Assembly: GCA_039881145.1 (NCBI GenBank)
Contig: JAYKKI010000037.1
Location: 12,273,501 to 12,337,500 of the forward strand
DNA from: Druceiella hillmani
Lineage: Eukaryota > Arthropoda > Insecta > Lepidoptera > Hepialidae
Length of the DNA: 64,000 bases
Reading direction: 5' to 3'
The notes beneath the pieces are model-generated. The model searched no databases. It had not been told where the DNA came from and was given only the letters and a program-made list of their open reading frames with translations. Below are positions 34,435 to 46,811 of the stretch, piece after piece. A program made the position numbers and the translations under genes. Every line of letters starts with the position of its first letter. The first letter of the stretch is position 1.

Positions 34435-35660
34435 ACGAAGAGAAGTTCTGTAGATCAAACACAGCCTCTATATGAAAGTGAACTAAAATTTCTTCAGCAC
34501 ATCACTTTGCATGGAAAATGAAGGCAACCATGCTAATAGGCCTGCCTATCGAAAAGATAAAAGAACTCCACACAGAATTGTTCGAATATACATCTTGAAT
34601 GACAATCTTGAATGCGAGGTGTGATTTTAATCAAAATACGTTCATATAAATACATGGTTATATACAAAATTTGAGAAATCACAGTTTTACGACAAACTGT
34701 GAAGACAATGATATTGCAATTGTGCAAAGGCAATATAATAAAAGTACCATTTGACAATATATTTTATAATTTTTTAATCGAAATTATACGGTATGCGCGA
34801 AAAAACATTTGAGAGTCTTTTTTCACTGAAAAGGTACGAGTTCAAATGGGGAGATTTATTGTAGGGGAAATTTATTACATTTCTTATTACAAATATTAAT
34901 ATCACGTATAAATTATTTACAAATATTAATATCACGTTTCACCATGTAAACATATAGTCTAGTATATATATTTCGCAGGTGAATACATATCATGAACTTC
35001 TCGAGGAAACGTTGAGATTTAAAGCCATCATTATAGTTTTTCCGCAGACTTTAGCGGATTCGGGGATGGGGAGGGAATAATATTTTTGAGGACATTTTTA
35101 GCAATATCTCTATAATTAACTTACATGCAAATCCAAAAACAAGTCTTTGGAATCCTAATCACTTTGTCATATGGTTGAGTACCATACGAAACACAAAATC
35201 TAAAAAAATTTTTCTCCCTCGAAAAATTTTTATATTCTCGAAAAATTTAGGAAAAATGGTTGTGACAGGGTTAAAACAGAAGTAAGTGTGATGCTGTATC
35301 AAATACATTAAAGAGAAATACACAGACAAATGAACCAAGTTATCGATGGACGGACAAACATAATGAAACGAATATACTCCTAAGGGTGGCACTACAACAC
35401 TATAGTGACAATTACCCTTAAACGATATTAAAAAGGGTATGGCATGAACAAAATTTTATTAAATTTTGATTTCGTATTATTGTCTACATTAGATGTCTTA
35501 ATTTACAACTCTCAGAAACCAGTATCAGTACTCACCTATTTAAAATGATCGTTCTTAAGAAATGTAATAAAGTGAATTACACACCCCCGACACGGATTTT
35601 CTTTCCAAGTATTTCCCTTTTATACGAAGTTTCCACACGAATAACTAGTGCTTGTAGCTC

Positions 35661-36075
35661 CTCGGCTCTGTTGACCCGGATTACTATAAGCTTTTACGTC
35701 AGCTTTATACCGATTTTTGCGTCCAGTTTCAATTAAAAGTATTTACGAAATATTTTTGAAAAAGAATCCAGCTAAATCCAGGGTAAATAACTAGAGCTGA
35801 TTCTATTGCCCCCGACACAGAAGAAAAAGCTAATAAACCGGTAAGAAACGGTGAGATTTCCTCTGAATCATATTACTGTTAAATCCACTATCTTCACAAA
35901 TATGGCAAAGCACCAAAGATAAAGACAGCCAATTGGCGGACCTAGACAAAACGTAAGCCGTTCGAAGATGAAGTAAATCCCGACAAGAAACGGACAATGT
36001 GTTCGTTGTCGACAGAGGCTTTTATTACTAGAGTTGGACGTTGAGTACATGACTCACTTCGGGAGTAATATTTAT
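35661..36075. promoter_or_regulatory. Conserved island 1, copy B
   Basis: Counterpart of 24284-24680 at a constant 11,377-bp offset over the first 200 bp. It shares the CTCGGCTCTGTTGACCCGG, CTATCTTCACAAATATG and GGACAATGTGTTCGTTGTCG words. Confidence 0.45.
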
Positions 36076-36079
36076 AAAA

Positions 36080-38282
36080 TATTTTGATTTAACTGTAGAA
36101 GGGCTTTTGGGTCTAATAAGGTTGATTTAGTTTACTTGTTGTTTGAAGTATTCTGTTTATTCCGATAATCATATTTGAGATCCGGCTTGACAAACATTCT
36201 TTGATTAACTCGTATTCACGATAGAGTTTCCACTTTCATCAACATTGAAACTGATAGTGATCTTTTGTCGCTCTATGAAAATTGAATACGTATAATCGCG
36301 TCTTATTTGGATAATACTTTTCTGTTTCACATTTTTTTAAATTTTCTTTTTTCAGTACTCATGAATTTTATACAGATACTCTTCTCACGTTTCTTTTGAT
36401 TTTTGACATTATATATAAACGCTATGTTAAGAATATCCTCAATTTTTCTGGACAGCAGATAGTCAAGAAGAACAAGTTCTTAAAATAACGTTGTTTCTCG
36501 ATATCAATGCCTTCCTCTAATAGGAGAACTTTCGGAGGCTGCAATATAAATACTATATAAATTCCCGTATGTTTATCTTTTTAGTATGAGAAGATTACGT
36601 GTCTAAAATTTAGCGTAACTATTCATAAAACAAAATGTCAAAAGAACCAATGTAACAAATATAACGGTTTCTTTTAAAAATTCATTTTTCTAAATGAAAA
36701 CATTTTTTTGTCTGTAGAATGAAAAATTAAAGATTTTCTGTGTTCTACTTTTAAGTGAAAATATGTAGTACAATATTTTAATGCTTTCAATATTAATTTT
36801 TTGGGTAAAAATGATACTGGTCTTAAGAAATGTTTAGTAAATGTTCACTAAGTCCATTAAATGGTAAACTAAATTTTATTTTCAGCGCACAATTTACGGC
36901 ATATTTTAAAGAGGGGATCAAATTTCTCATCATTGTGATGAGTTTTGCGGAATGGTAGAACTTCCAAACTACTCGTATAGCTTTTCAGCTGCACGCAATT
37001 TAAGAAGTTGGAATTAAAATCAAATATAAAGGTTTGTTGGTTAAAAAGGAGCTAACATTTATTGTAAACTGTAGATTTTGTATTAATACATACCTTTAAA
37101 TTTCCGAAACTGACCAATCTGTAAATGTTTAACTCTATATTGTCACTGCAAATAATTATTATTGGGATAAATCCATAATTATAAGTAAGGATCCATAATT
37201 ATAAATATATAATAATAACTAAATATAGTTAAACATAGAAAGGTAGAGAGGATAGAGTGTGTAGTACGGATGAAATTTTAAAATGTTTTGAATGAATTAA
37301 TTTTATAGTTGTATTTCTCAAATATGTAAATAAATGTACATTATTTTTTATCCAACACTGAATTAGTATTTTATTACATGAAGGAATTTCGCAATCAATT
37401 TTATGTAATCATATCATATACGTTTAGCAACTTATGAGTATTTTGTTGTTTAAAATATTTTAAATAGATAGTTTCATTCACAGTTAATCATGTTACATTT
37501 ATCCATTAGTTTAATTTATTTCAATTATATAAGTATGACATTTTTTATTCATATGCATTTAATCTTTTTAGAATTTCGTACTAAAATGGTGAAAAATAAC
37601 CCTTATTGCGAGACATCGTCGCCCGTCCTCCTGCCTATCTGTGTGATAAGCATTTTTTTAATATTAGTTACTTCCCCACACTTAGTTAAGGTATCAACAT
37701 TAAAAAAATATTTTCTTCCTCTTTCGGGAGAGTTATAAATAAGGTGTCAAAAATATTACTATTCTTTAAGCAAAATGAGTCAAATGTCATATGAGCGATC
37801 ATTCCTAGCATATTCTAAAAAAGATCGATTTCAATTTAGTTTTAATAATTTGTATATATTACCAAATACGTACCCAAGAAAATAGGTCCCTATTCCCTAA
37901 CTTTAAATTTGTAGGCCAAATAAGTCAAAATTATTTATTTAAATAGATAATCATTCAAATATTGCAGGAAAAATAAAACTATTTGCTCAATATTTACAGT
38001 CTCCAAGCATATTAACCGCCTTTTTGTAAACACAATCGCACTCTCCTATTTATCGAGTTAATCACTTTATCAATCATTCGAGCGTTCCTACTAATCGTAT
38101 TATAATAATCTCAACAAAAGTTTTAATCATTTTTAATTACTATAAGTAATAATGGATTATATTAATCTTCTTTAATTAATCTTCGTAATTGTTTAACCTT
38201 GTTAATTATTTTACACATTTTACTATTTTTCAATAGTTTTCTTTATTATTATATATACATTAAAGAGATAAATCTTTAATCG
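36080..38282. other. Diverged middle of copy B
   Basis: Aligns in patches with copy A (37321 to 28017; 37570-37770 to the inverted-repeat region of A). An 82-residue ORF at 37490-37738 has no domain, and its DNA aligns to non-coding copy A. No gene recognised. Confidence 0.4.
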
Positions 38283-38577
38283 ACACAATATCTCAACTTT
38301 CATCCCCTAACGATAGACAAAACCGCTATCATTTTGGACAAATGCCATAAAAAAGTAACAATACAAAGCATATCGACAACTTCCAGCAGCCCTAGTCGTA
38401 ACGCATAATATTTCGGTCCTTATTTCCGGCCATCGTCCCGTAATAACGGCGCACAAAGAAGAGGCGCGTGGCGTTCCTTGATAAAGGCGGTCGGCGGCAC
38501 CTCATTTCGAGACACGGTACGCAGGTGAAAAGTATAACTTATTTTATGAATATTGGGCTATTTCATTTTAGAAAAAA
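38283..38577. promoter_or_regulatory. Hyperconserved non-coding island, copy B
   Basis: Partner of 29358-29653. Differences are mainly transitions (for example AACGCGTAAT against AACGCATAAT). Both copies end the conserved run just after GGTACGCAGGTG and ATGAATATTGGGCTATT. CGCAG|GTGRAA resembles a splice donor on the plus strand, so a spliced non-coding exon is one reading. Confidence 0.6.
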
Positions 38578-39029
38578 AATATTTGACCTGCACGACTCTA
38601 ACAAGTAAATACTGTGTATATGTTGAGTGGGTCGAAGCGGTTCACGTAACTACAGAGACCTTAATGTATAATTTTCTTTTCATAAAAATCTAATGAAATA
38701 TCGACACGATAAATCGTGACGGATATAATGCGGCAGAGTAGTGATAGCGCACTACGCTACAGTCAAACTTATTGCTTATATAGCTTATATAGGTCGCAGC
38801 ATGCATCCTTTACGTCGAACTAACGTGGTGATATTTTCGTACATACAATTTATTATAATAAAAATCACATAAAAAATGATTAAATACACCCAAGTTAGAT
38901 ACAAAAATAAGCGTGAAACATATTGTTAAAGACTAGTAACTACATTATAATTTATGAACTAATCAATTTTACACTTGCTGTCAAAATTTTACTTGAAACG
39001 CGTACTATTTAGGTCCAAGTTTCTGTTTT

Positions 39030-39185
39030 GGGTTCTATGCCCTAAAAGAAAAAGATATATTCCTTGACGATATATTCTGTGACGGGCATATGAAGATATA
39101 TTCTGTGACGGGCACCTACGTGATCCTGTCACGCAGGTGCCCGTCACAGCTCTTTTTTTTAAAAACATTTGATATAGAAGATATA
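39030..39185 (+). repeat. AGGGTTCCGTACC-type repeat in copy B
   Basis: Starts GGGTTCTATGCCCTAAAAGA. Disrupted in its middle by the local palindrome at 39103-39149. Confidence 0.4.
39103..39149. repeat. Near-perfect palindrome, 21-bp arms, copy B only
   Basis: CTGTGACGGGCACCTACGTG plus one base pairs with 39129-39149 with one mismatch around a five-base loop. The left arm also has a direct repeat just upstream (GATATATTCTGTGACGGGCA at 39069). Copy A shows only simple AGACACAGACC text here. Confidence 0.85.
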
Positions 39186-39877
39186 ATAATGGAGAGACCC
39201 AGTTTTGTTCGGTTGTGTTGTACCAAACGACAGAGTAAGTTTTGCGGAGATTTTCTTCAACATTAAGTCAGATAGTTCCAAAAATACTGCTGAAAATGGT
39301 AATAAAAAATGCCAATTGCTAAAATTAAAATCATGAAAAAACCAGGATAAATAGGAATTTACTTAAAATTTATCAGAAATCTGCAGATGTGATTCTAAAT
39401 ATTACAGCTTTTTCGAGAAAGTCACAATTTTTTTGTACGCCTATGAAATATATACCAGATAAATTCTACAGCCAGTTCTACCCATATGTAAGAAGCTTTT
39501 TATATTAATATCATGAAAGTTCTATTATTCCTAATGCCACTACATATACATTTCGAATCTGAAATTCAACAAAAGGCCTGATTTTCACAAATAACTGAAT
39601 AATTACATTTTCTTCCAACCAACATAGCAAATGGAAAAGATTAGTTTGCAAGTACCTAATATAGTTAATAGATGATTAGATGTAAAATGGTAACAAACTT
39701 TAATAAACTTAATGTAAAATTTCGCTTGAGAGACAAGCAGACGATCTGTGAAGCGAATTATTTTATGAGAGTCCCTTTTCCAGTTTATAAAAGAATAAGT
39801 CACTGAGTCTTAGCTTAAAAAATATTGACTAATAATTTCTATTTAAATCCAATAAAATAATAATATAATCGTAATTA

Positions 39878-40210
39878 TTAGGTTGGCAGGCAATGAAATT
39901 TCCAAATTTTTTCAGTATTTTCTCTGATATTTAATTTAAGTTCTCATAAATCTCTTGCAGGCTATGAAGGCCGCGAAGTTCGACCTTCGGCATAAAAAGA
40001 ACAAAGAAAATATGGAATTTCACGAAGAGATCTTTTAGTATCAATACTTCATAAATTCTGTAGGCGAACAGCGAAGCAACATGTGACATATGCACAACAA
40101 TGAGTGAAGATGTATTCTTCTAAGACAGAGCCAAGCATTTCTTGTGGCAATTCAAAGAAGGGAACTTTGATTCCTCCGATGATCCTCCTCCAGGACATCT
40201 CTTATATTAA
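39878..40210 (+). mobile_element. Mariner 5' fragment, copy B
   Basis: Begins TTAGGTTGGCAGGCAATGAA next to a TA, like the inverted end of mariner elements (TTAGGTTGGCAAGTAAT type). It later reads SEATCDICTTMSEDVFF and RAKHFLWQFKEGNFDSSDDP, the second helix-turn-helix and the 'FK.G.F...D.PR.GRP' linker. Stops interrupt it and no catalytic domain or right end is present. Confidence 0.65.
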
Positions 40211-40240
40211 TAAGTAATATCTCCTATATCTTTATAATTA

Positions 40241-40242
40241 AT

Positions 40243-40290
<48 letters not shown>
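40241..40290. repeat. (CA)n(TA)n microsatellite
   Basis: About 10 CA then 14 TA units. A second CA/TA cluster lies at 40871-40920. The ~580 bp between them has no counterpart in copy A. Confidence 0.95.
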
Positions 40291-40870
40291 TATGACATAA
40301 TGATGTGTTTTGGTGCATGCAATTAAGAGAAATGCTCTATTTGTTACTAATTCAATTATAAGGAGAGCGCTATTGTATGTAGAACAAAACGGAAATCATT
40401 TTGAACATCTCCTCTAAGACTGCTTAAACAAAAAAGTGAAATAATTTTATATGAACATTAAATTAATAACATTTTTTTGAAACAATTGTTACTAAAATGA
40501 ATTTTCTGTGTAATACTTTATAAGCGTAAAAAGTCATAGATTGAGTGGTTTTCCGCAGAACTACGATATGAGTGAGTACATTAATAATATAATTTATTAA
40601 GCTTTTAATAGTTTTATTCTATATTATTTAACCAATCAATTAGAAGAAATACTCGCTAGATATAAATTACTTATTAAAATATACAATGTTTTGCGCAGGT
40701 TCGCGGTCATTACCCCGAGCGGTGATGATTGACGTGCGCAAGTATCGCATGTATGAAAAAAATTACAAATAATTATGAATATTATTTTGAATTTTCTGAA
40801 AAAAAGTCATCAAATTTCATTTCAAGGACAATCAAATGTTCTTTAGTCAACGAATAACGTCTTTCTTTAC
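40290..40870. other. Copy-B-specific segment between microsatellites
   Basis: No counterpart in copy A. It includes TCGCGGTCATTACCCCGAGC (about 40700) in otherwise AT-rich sequence. Nothing recognised. Confidence 0.35.
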
Positions 40871-41007
40871 CGTGTATACGCACACGCACACGCACACATA
40901 CACATATATATTTATATATAAATACAGTTACAATGTATGTTAATGAAATCAATGCTAATCTGAATTGAAATTTTCCAACCGATAGCGAGTTTAATTTACG
41001 CAAGATA

Positions 41008-41165
41008 TCAAGATACGGCCAAGAAACGTCTACAAAGCTAGAGAATACTTGAAAGAGGGTTGCTCGAGAGAACATTCACACAAAAGTCTTTAAACGAAGA
41101 TCGTCTTTGTCGATAATCGGAAGAACGTTTTCACGAGATATATAGGGAGGCTAAGTGACCTTAGG
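41008..41165 (+). promoter_or_regulatory. Conserved promoter-like island, copy B
   Basis: Counterpart of 33271-33440. The GAAnnTTC word has different middle bases from A yet keeps the GAA and TTC halves. Confidence 0.35.
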
Positions 41166-41294
41166 ATAATTTGTAATATTATTACGGAGATAATATTTTG
41201 TCTAACTAACTATTATATGTTAAAGGGATATCGGTTTTTCATTGCAACATATTGATAAGACATTCTATTTCATTAGGTTTTCGACAAGAATTTA

Positions 41295-41343
41295 TCAAAG
41301 TGTTGTGTTATGTGTTGATTTAACACATAACACAACACTTTGA
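41295..41343. repeat. Perfect palindrome, 22-bp arms, copy B only
   Basis: TCAAAGTGTTGTGTTATGTG plus two bases, a five-base loop GATTT, then the exact complement (41322-41343). Copy A at about 33555-33600 reads straight from ATTTAACAAC into GACGTCTTCT without the mirrored arm. The right arm was therefore added in B. Confidence 0.92.
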
Positions 41344-41424
41344 CGTCTTCTGAAAATTGTTATCAGTTAGCAACTTAATTGTTTTCAAAAAAAGTTTTGT
41401 TAAAAGTCGTTCGTTATAGTGAAG

Positions 41425-41464
41425 GAGAAATCTGGCAATTTAATTAAGGTTAATGTTTCAGAAT
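41425..41464. promoter_or_regulatory. 40-bp identical block, copy B
   Basis: Exact partner of 33673-33712. Confidence 0.4.
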
Positions 41465-41922
41465 ATGGCCTTTATAAATTTCACAGCGAGCTATGAGTCT
41501 CACTTAATTCTGATGTTGATAGTGATAATATAACGAGTTTTGATTGAACTGTTAATAAATATAAATTATTCAATCATATTTGTCGAAATGTCAGTAATGT
41601 TTGCCATTAAATATATTAGGTAATGTAAATATATAACATATTTGAGGAATACTTGATGAAAAATTACCTCTAATTTACATAACAGCAAATCTTTTCGGAA
41701 ACAGTATTAGCTTTATTTGTACGATTCATCTGATGTATGCAAAATTATTAACACAATAATAAGACAAGACTATGCAAATGGACAAGACAAACTGGATAAA
41801 CTAAATTAAAATTTTAACAATTCATTGAAATAATTGAGGTTTTAATCAAATTTAACTGTATCATTCATATAATTTTTAATAAACGACCAATCATATTAAG
41901 TTCAACTTAAAATATCTTCAAA

Positions 41923-41940
41923 CATATATATATATATATA
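41923..41940. repeat. Short (TA)n
   Basis: About nine TA units. Confidence 0.9.
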
Positions 41941-42460
41941 ACAATAACTTATTTATTTTAAGCATTTGCGTTTGGATAACATCTAAAAATCCTTATAGTT
42001 ATCGTTACGCAATTAGACAACTTCATGGTCATGTTCGACTGTAGTACAGTGCATTATCTTTACTACCTTTACTTGATTTCTGTTGAAATGTTGTCACGCT
42101 CACTATAAGAGTTTATCCTTCTGATGTAAGCCTACGGAATATAAAGAAGCTTTCCTTAAAAAAATTGGAAAAAAGTAAGGAGAAATTGAGTAAGGGGGAA
42201 AAGGAATAAAAAAGGAGGATGTGATTGAAATGAAGACAGGTTCTGCATATCAAACTATAAATACAACCTTCATAACATACGTAAATGATCAATAATTAGT
42301 TTTCTATTCTCATAGCACACCGACCTATATATTATTTAGTTCCATTAGATTTATAAGGTTACATAAAATAAAAGAAAATACATTAATAACCGTATACGAC
42401 CTATTCGTAATATTACGAAAGTGGGAGTTTCTAAAAATAAAAGATTATCATTGTCTCTTT

Positions 42461-42750
42461 AGGGTTTCGTACCTCAAAAGGGCCAAAATTTAACCTTACA
42501 ACATCACGTGTCCATCAGTCTATCTGTTACAGCCATTTTTATAGAATCCCCAAGAGCGTTTGATATAAACTTGAAATTTGGCGTAGTTATAAAACATATT
42601 AACTTTTTTTATACAGAGCTAATTAAGTACTCAAACTTTTTGTATTAAATTTTCATATTTAATGTTGGGTATTGACTGAAAGAGCAACTTACAAGGGTTC
42701 CAAAACCATTTTTTTAGAATTTTATAGTTTTTCACTTTAAATAGAGAAGA
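42461..42750 (+). repeat. AGGGTTCCGTACC-type repeat
   Basis: Starts AGGGTTTCGTACCTCAAAAG, then GTCCATCAGTCTATCTGTTA and ACTTGAAATTTGGCGTAGTT, the classic landmarks of the family. It lies in a part of copy B without a copy-A counterpart, so it was inserted after the duplication. Confidence 0.65.
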
Positions 42751-43889
42751 AAATTTCACCTAAATTGATATTCAAAGTTCACATAAATTTCGAGTGAAAT
42801 AAAAATATTGATCTCTTTTCACACGCGGACAAATAAAAAGTTATAATTATTTTTAAAACCTAAGGTAGGAATTAATTTTTACTTTTACTTAAGTCTCTCT
42901 GCACATTGGTTAATACGTGGAGAAAAAGAACAATGAGAAAATCAAACTAAGAAAAACCAAACTAAGAAATCAAAATAAAGATTATTCAGTCAATTCATAA
43001 TATTTTTACAATTTTAAATGTAATGTAAAAAAAAATTAAAAATTTGTCACTGTCAGTTTCATGATACCTTAATATGAGCAATCTTCTATCGTTTGGTATT
43101 TTAGAATACATTCTGCTTTTATTCGATTTTATTAATTTACTTATTGGGTAAAACTCCATGACATGACTTGTTTTTGTACATGAGTAAGTTCTATTATTTT
43201 TTTTATTATTATAATCCATTAATCGACCTTTCCAAAAATCTGTAAAACTTCATAATATAAAATTTGATATTACGGGAATAAAATGGCAAGCAGAAGCTAA
43301 TATTATAATAGCATTTCCCACCTATAACTATATATACTAAAACATGTCTACTATTCGATACTATTATTCTGTTTTTTCATAATGCTGAGTACACCAAATT
43401 CTGAATCAAATTTTACTTAAAATATGTGGACAAAGTAATTTGATACAAAATAGAAATAATTACTATCCTTAATGTTTTTCAGTAAGAGTAACAAAAAGAA
43501 AGCAGCTGTAAAAACATTGAATACCAGATACGTCACCTATTGAAAAGATAAAAGAACTCAACGCAGTACATACATACAATACGTGCATACAATACGTGGT
43601 TATATAAACATTTGAGAATTAACAATTTTACGATAAAAACATCGTGCGATTGTGCAAAAATTAGAGAGTTAAATTTGTGATTGTGTAAAGATTAGAGAGA
43701 AGATAAATTAATATGTTACATCAACAAAGTTTTGTCTAGATGTTTAAAACCAAAAAGCACATTACACATGTTTATTATGTTAACATGTAAAAATTTGATT
43801 GAGTTTTTTCCAGTCACAATGGGATAAATTCAAGCAAACAATGTTTTCCAGATTATAGCTATTTCTTTTCTATTTAAATATTTAGCTAA

Positions 43890-44210
43890 TAACTAGCTGA
43901 GGCCTACTCCGAAGCCGATATGCTGCTTTGTGTGCCGCTTGATTTCGAACTTCTCACAAAATAATTTTCCAATATTTTTGGTTCGAGGTTTCGGGTCTTG
44001 TCTTCTTTGATTTGTTTCGTCCATGTTTTCTTTGGGCTTAGCGTTGGACTTTATAATTGTAGGATACAATTTTTCAGAGAAACCGGTCAGATATTCTTGA
44101 CTCGTCAATTAACCATACGTTTCCAAGCCATCTAAGTTGTCGTTGCTGTTCTTTTGTCGCGTTGAATTTGGATTAACTCAAGTTTGCTAAAGTCTTCTTT
44201 GAGTAAAGTC
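43890..44210 (-). pseudogene. LINE C-terminal remnant (dead)
   Basis: On the minus strand one frame gives RQLRWLGNVWLIDES, like the 'RLRWLGHV.RM.E' block that ends insect LINE polyproteins. A second frame gives SPKKTWTKQIKEDKTRN, like 'GRPKKTW..QVKEDL'. The 71-residue ORF at 43893-44108 is a mis-framed part of this. Frameshifts make it a relic. Confidence 0.55.
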
Positions 44211-44499
44211 TACGTTCCCCATTTATAAAGCTGAATCGATGAAAGCAAATTACTTTATTGAATTATTTAAATATAGCTGTAATTATTACAGCGCAAAATT
44301 AATATAAACTTGAAAGTTTACATATTTATACAGGTTATGCATTTGTGTATTATATGGAATCTATTTACTTAAAATTTAACCTACAATTAAGAAAATGCAA
44401 TATTAAACTATTTACATATTTAACACTTGCTTAATAAAAGTTTGTTTTTAATCGATCTATTTTCGCTATTTAAATAGAAAAAAATCCACAGTAACACGT
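44211..44499. other. AT-rich desert
   Basis: Nothing recognised. Confidence 0.4.
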
Positions 44500-44640
44500 C
44501 AAAGTTTTGTCGAGTTCCAGGGTGTAATCGAGAGTGATCGTGACAGCTCAGTAATGAGTATTTTCTTTCAGCCGAACGCTGACCGGAGATTAAACGAGGC
44601 TATGCGCTCAGTGCGACCGATTGCAATTTATGTTAATAAT
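44500..44640. other. GC-richer non-coding island
   Basis: Contains TCGAGAGTGATCGTGACAGC, TCAGCCGAACGCTGACCGG (a TCAGC..GCTGA inverted pair) and CGCTCAGTGCGACCGATTGC, bracketed by AT-rich sequence. Candidate conserved element. Confidence 0.25.
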
Positions 44641-46800
44641 ATTGCGTTAATAACTTCATTCGATATTAAAAAATGCATTTTACTTTAAGAATTCTAATAA
44701 ATTTTCACAGTTGAAAATGGGTATATGAAAGCAGTTCATACATTTATCTTTCAAAGTTCATATTGTAAAGTGGCAGACAAATTCAAGATTGTAATGAACT
44801 ATTGAAGTATATATAACTTAATTACCTTCACGACTTTTCGGGGCAAAAAGGGACACCTGTCTTTATTTTACTTTAATCTTTTTTAGTGGATAATTTATTA
44901 TCAGGACATCTAATGTTTGTTACTTGTCGAATATAGAACTGCACGGACCAATCTTGCACTTAAGAAATTTTTTTACAACAAATCGTCTTTAATAATTTAT
45001 TATATTTATTCTAGATCTTTTTATAGTTTCATGATCTTGTAAAATTGTTTGAAATATTAGTTTTATATAGCGATAATGGTTTAGTTAGGGTAACACAAAA
45101 CTATTTCTATGGATTGATTTTGCAATCGGCTTGACCGATTTTTTGAACTTTATAATTGGGTAGAGAACATCGTGATAAGTCATTAAAAAAAATAAAAATT
45201 ATTTGTGCTAAGGACATTCCTTATTAGTATCGATATACGGAACCAGTAGGGTGTGTCGTTATCTGTCCAATACATGTGCAACATAAAAGTGCTTTGTCCA
45301 GCAGAGTAATTTTACCTGAACACATTTTGTGTATATGAAGGCTAATAAATATTAATTTCCGAATAATTTAGGTATATCTGAGTTGAATTAATGTTTTTTT
45401 TAAAGAAACACACTTAATCGTACTAAAATTTTAATTATAGCAGAAATTTTAGGTTTAGTGACTTAGTGATACAATGTTAATTTCTGAAAACGTTGGAATA
45501 GTTACATAACTACGATTTTTTCGCTAGACTATTATCGTATCCTAAGGTAGTATTCAAGATTATAAGTAAATTTTAAATTGTACTGATACCACATAAATTT
45601 ATTATGAATTGTATTGAATACAGTGATTTTTTAAATACACTTTTTCGTTTGAAAACAGAAAAAAATTAACATAAGTTTTGCATAAAAGCAGAAGCTAAGA
45701 ATAAATACAAAAATCGCTCATTGCATACTTGCATCATCACTATTCTACTTCCATACCAAATTTCATGTGATTTAGTGGGATAGTTTTATATTTTGATATA
45801 TGACTGAAGTAAACATTTTTCAAAAAAGTACAACAAAATCATAACTTCTATACTATTGAGGTTCGCAGAACTAATTTCTTTTTAAATTACTTATCACGAA
45901 GTTCTCCATTTAGAAAAATATTTTTGAACTAATGTAAATAAGCTAGTCTGTATAATAATTAATAATTAGTGACTGCCTTCGTTTAAATTATCATTGCTTA
46001 TTACGCACGGATTCTGAAAAAAATATTGTGTAACGTATGATTATCTGCACATTTATTAAACTAATGATGAAAGTTTAATGTAAATCGGTTAATAATAAAC
46101 CTTTTCACTTTGTAAAATTTTCACGAATATAAAATTAATACAGCACTGCAAAAATTAATGAAGCAGATTTTTTAAAATTTGTTTAATGATTTTTAAACTT
46201 TCCAAAAAATAGTCGTACAGAAAATATGCAAAAGCATTTATAAGCTTAAACTTTCTATTTCTTTAATTTTCTTTAAACATTTTTTTCGATTACGATTAAA
46301 GCGCAATGAAAAAAATCACGAATTTTTTTTTAATTTTAATTTTTTTTATTCAACCTTGTCTCAGAAAAATTTTCTAACTTAATCAATATCAAGATCAAAA
46401 AATTTGGTTCTTTATCAATAAATTGTTTTTAATTGGACGACATTTAATTGTACGACAATTTTCTGCTGAGATATCGTGAAATAATATTTCGTGAAATAAT
46501 GCTCGTAGTGAATATTAAAGCACAGTTTTGAAAACTTAAAAATATAAAAATAAAGTTATTATTCAATTTAAAAAAAAATTAAAAATAAAGGCGCAAGTTT
46601 ATTGCTCTGAAATGTAATGATTAAGATGAAAAAAAAATTAAATGTATACTTTTTCCACAATTTTACATCGATTACCGATTCAATCAAAATTGTTTTCCTT
46701 TTAACTTTTAAACATTTCCAATTCTTTTTTAAAAATTGTATTTTTTTAATTTACAAAAAGTTTAAGGCAATCAAGATCTATCCGGCAAGACCCATTCTAT
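44641..46800. other. AT-rich desert with retroposon scraps
   Basis: CCATACCAAATTTCATGTGA (about 45752) followed by TTAGTGGGATAGTTTT looks like the 3' text of a dispersed retroposon. Otherwise nothing supportable. Confidence 0.35.
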
Positions 46801-46811
46801 GACATGACTAT

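Larger units (their letters stand above)
23590..34745 (+). repeat. Segmental duplication, copy A
   Basis: Copy A aligns collinearly with copy B (34895-43695). Anchors (A/B start): 23772/35064, 24284/35661, 24481/35858, 28017/37321, 29358/38283, 30441/38721, 31531/38922, 32441/39671, 33271/41008, 33673/41425, 34551/43542. The offset changes from about 11.3 kb to 8.9, 8.3 and 7.4 kb and back towards 9 kb. The main drops coincide with insertions in A (Harbinger and neighbours at 25.4-27.9 kb, a TTAA element, a foldback element); the later rises reflect extra sequence in B. Most of the copy is diverged, with islands of much higher identity. No intact gene lies in either copy. Boundaries are good to about 50 bp. 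Confidence 0.85.
34895..43695 (+). repeat. Segmental duplication, copy B
   Basis: Second, shorter copy in direct orientation, about 150 bp after the end of A. It lacks the Harbinger relic, the TTAA element and the foldback element of A. It has its own additions at about 40290-40870 and 42300-43500. The tandem arrangement with a short junction fits unequal crossing-over followed by long divergence. Confidence 0.85.

Noticed and set aside
43975..43995. GGTTCGAGGTTTC-like word as a tRNA B-box
   Set aside because: No A-box, acceptor stem or cloverleaf can be built around it, and it lies in a LINE remnant.
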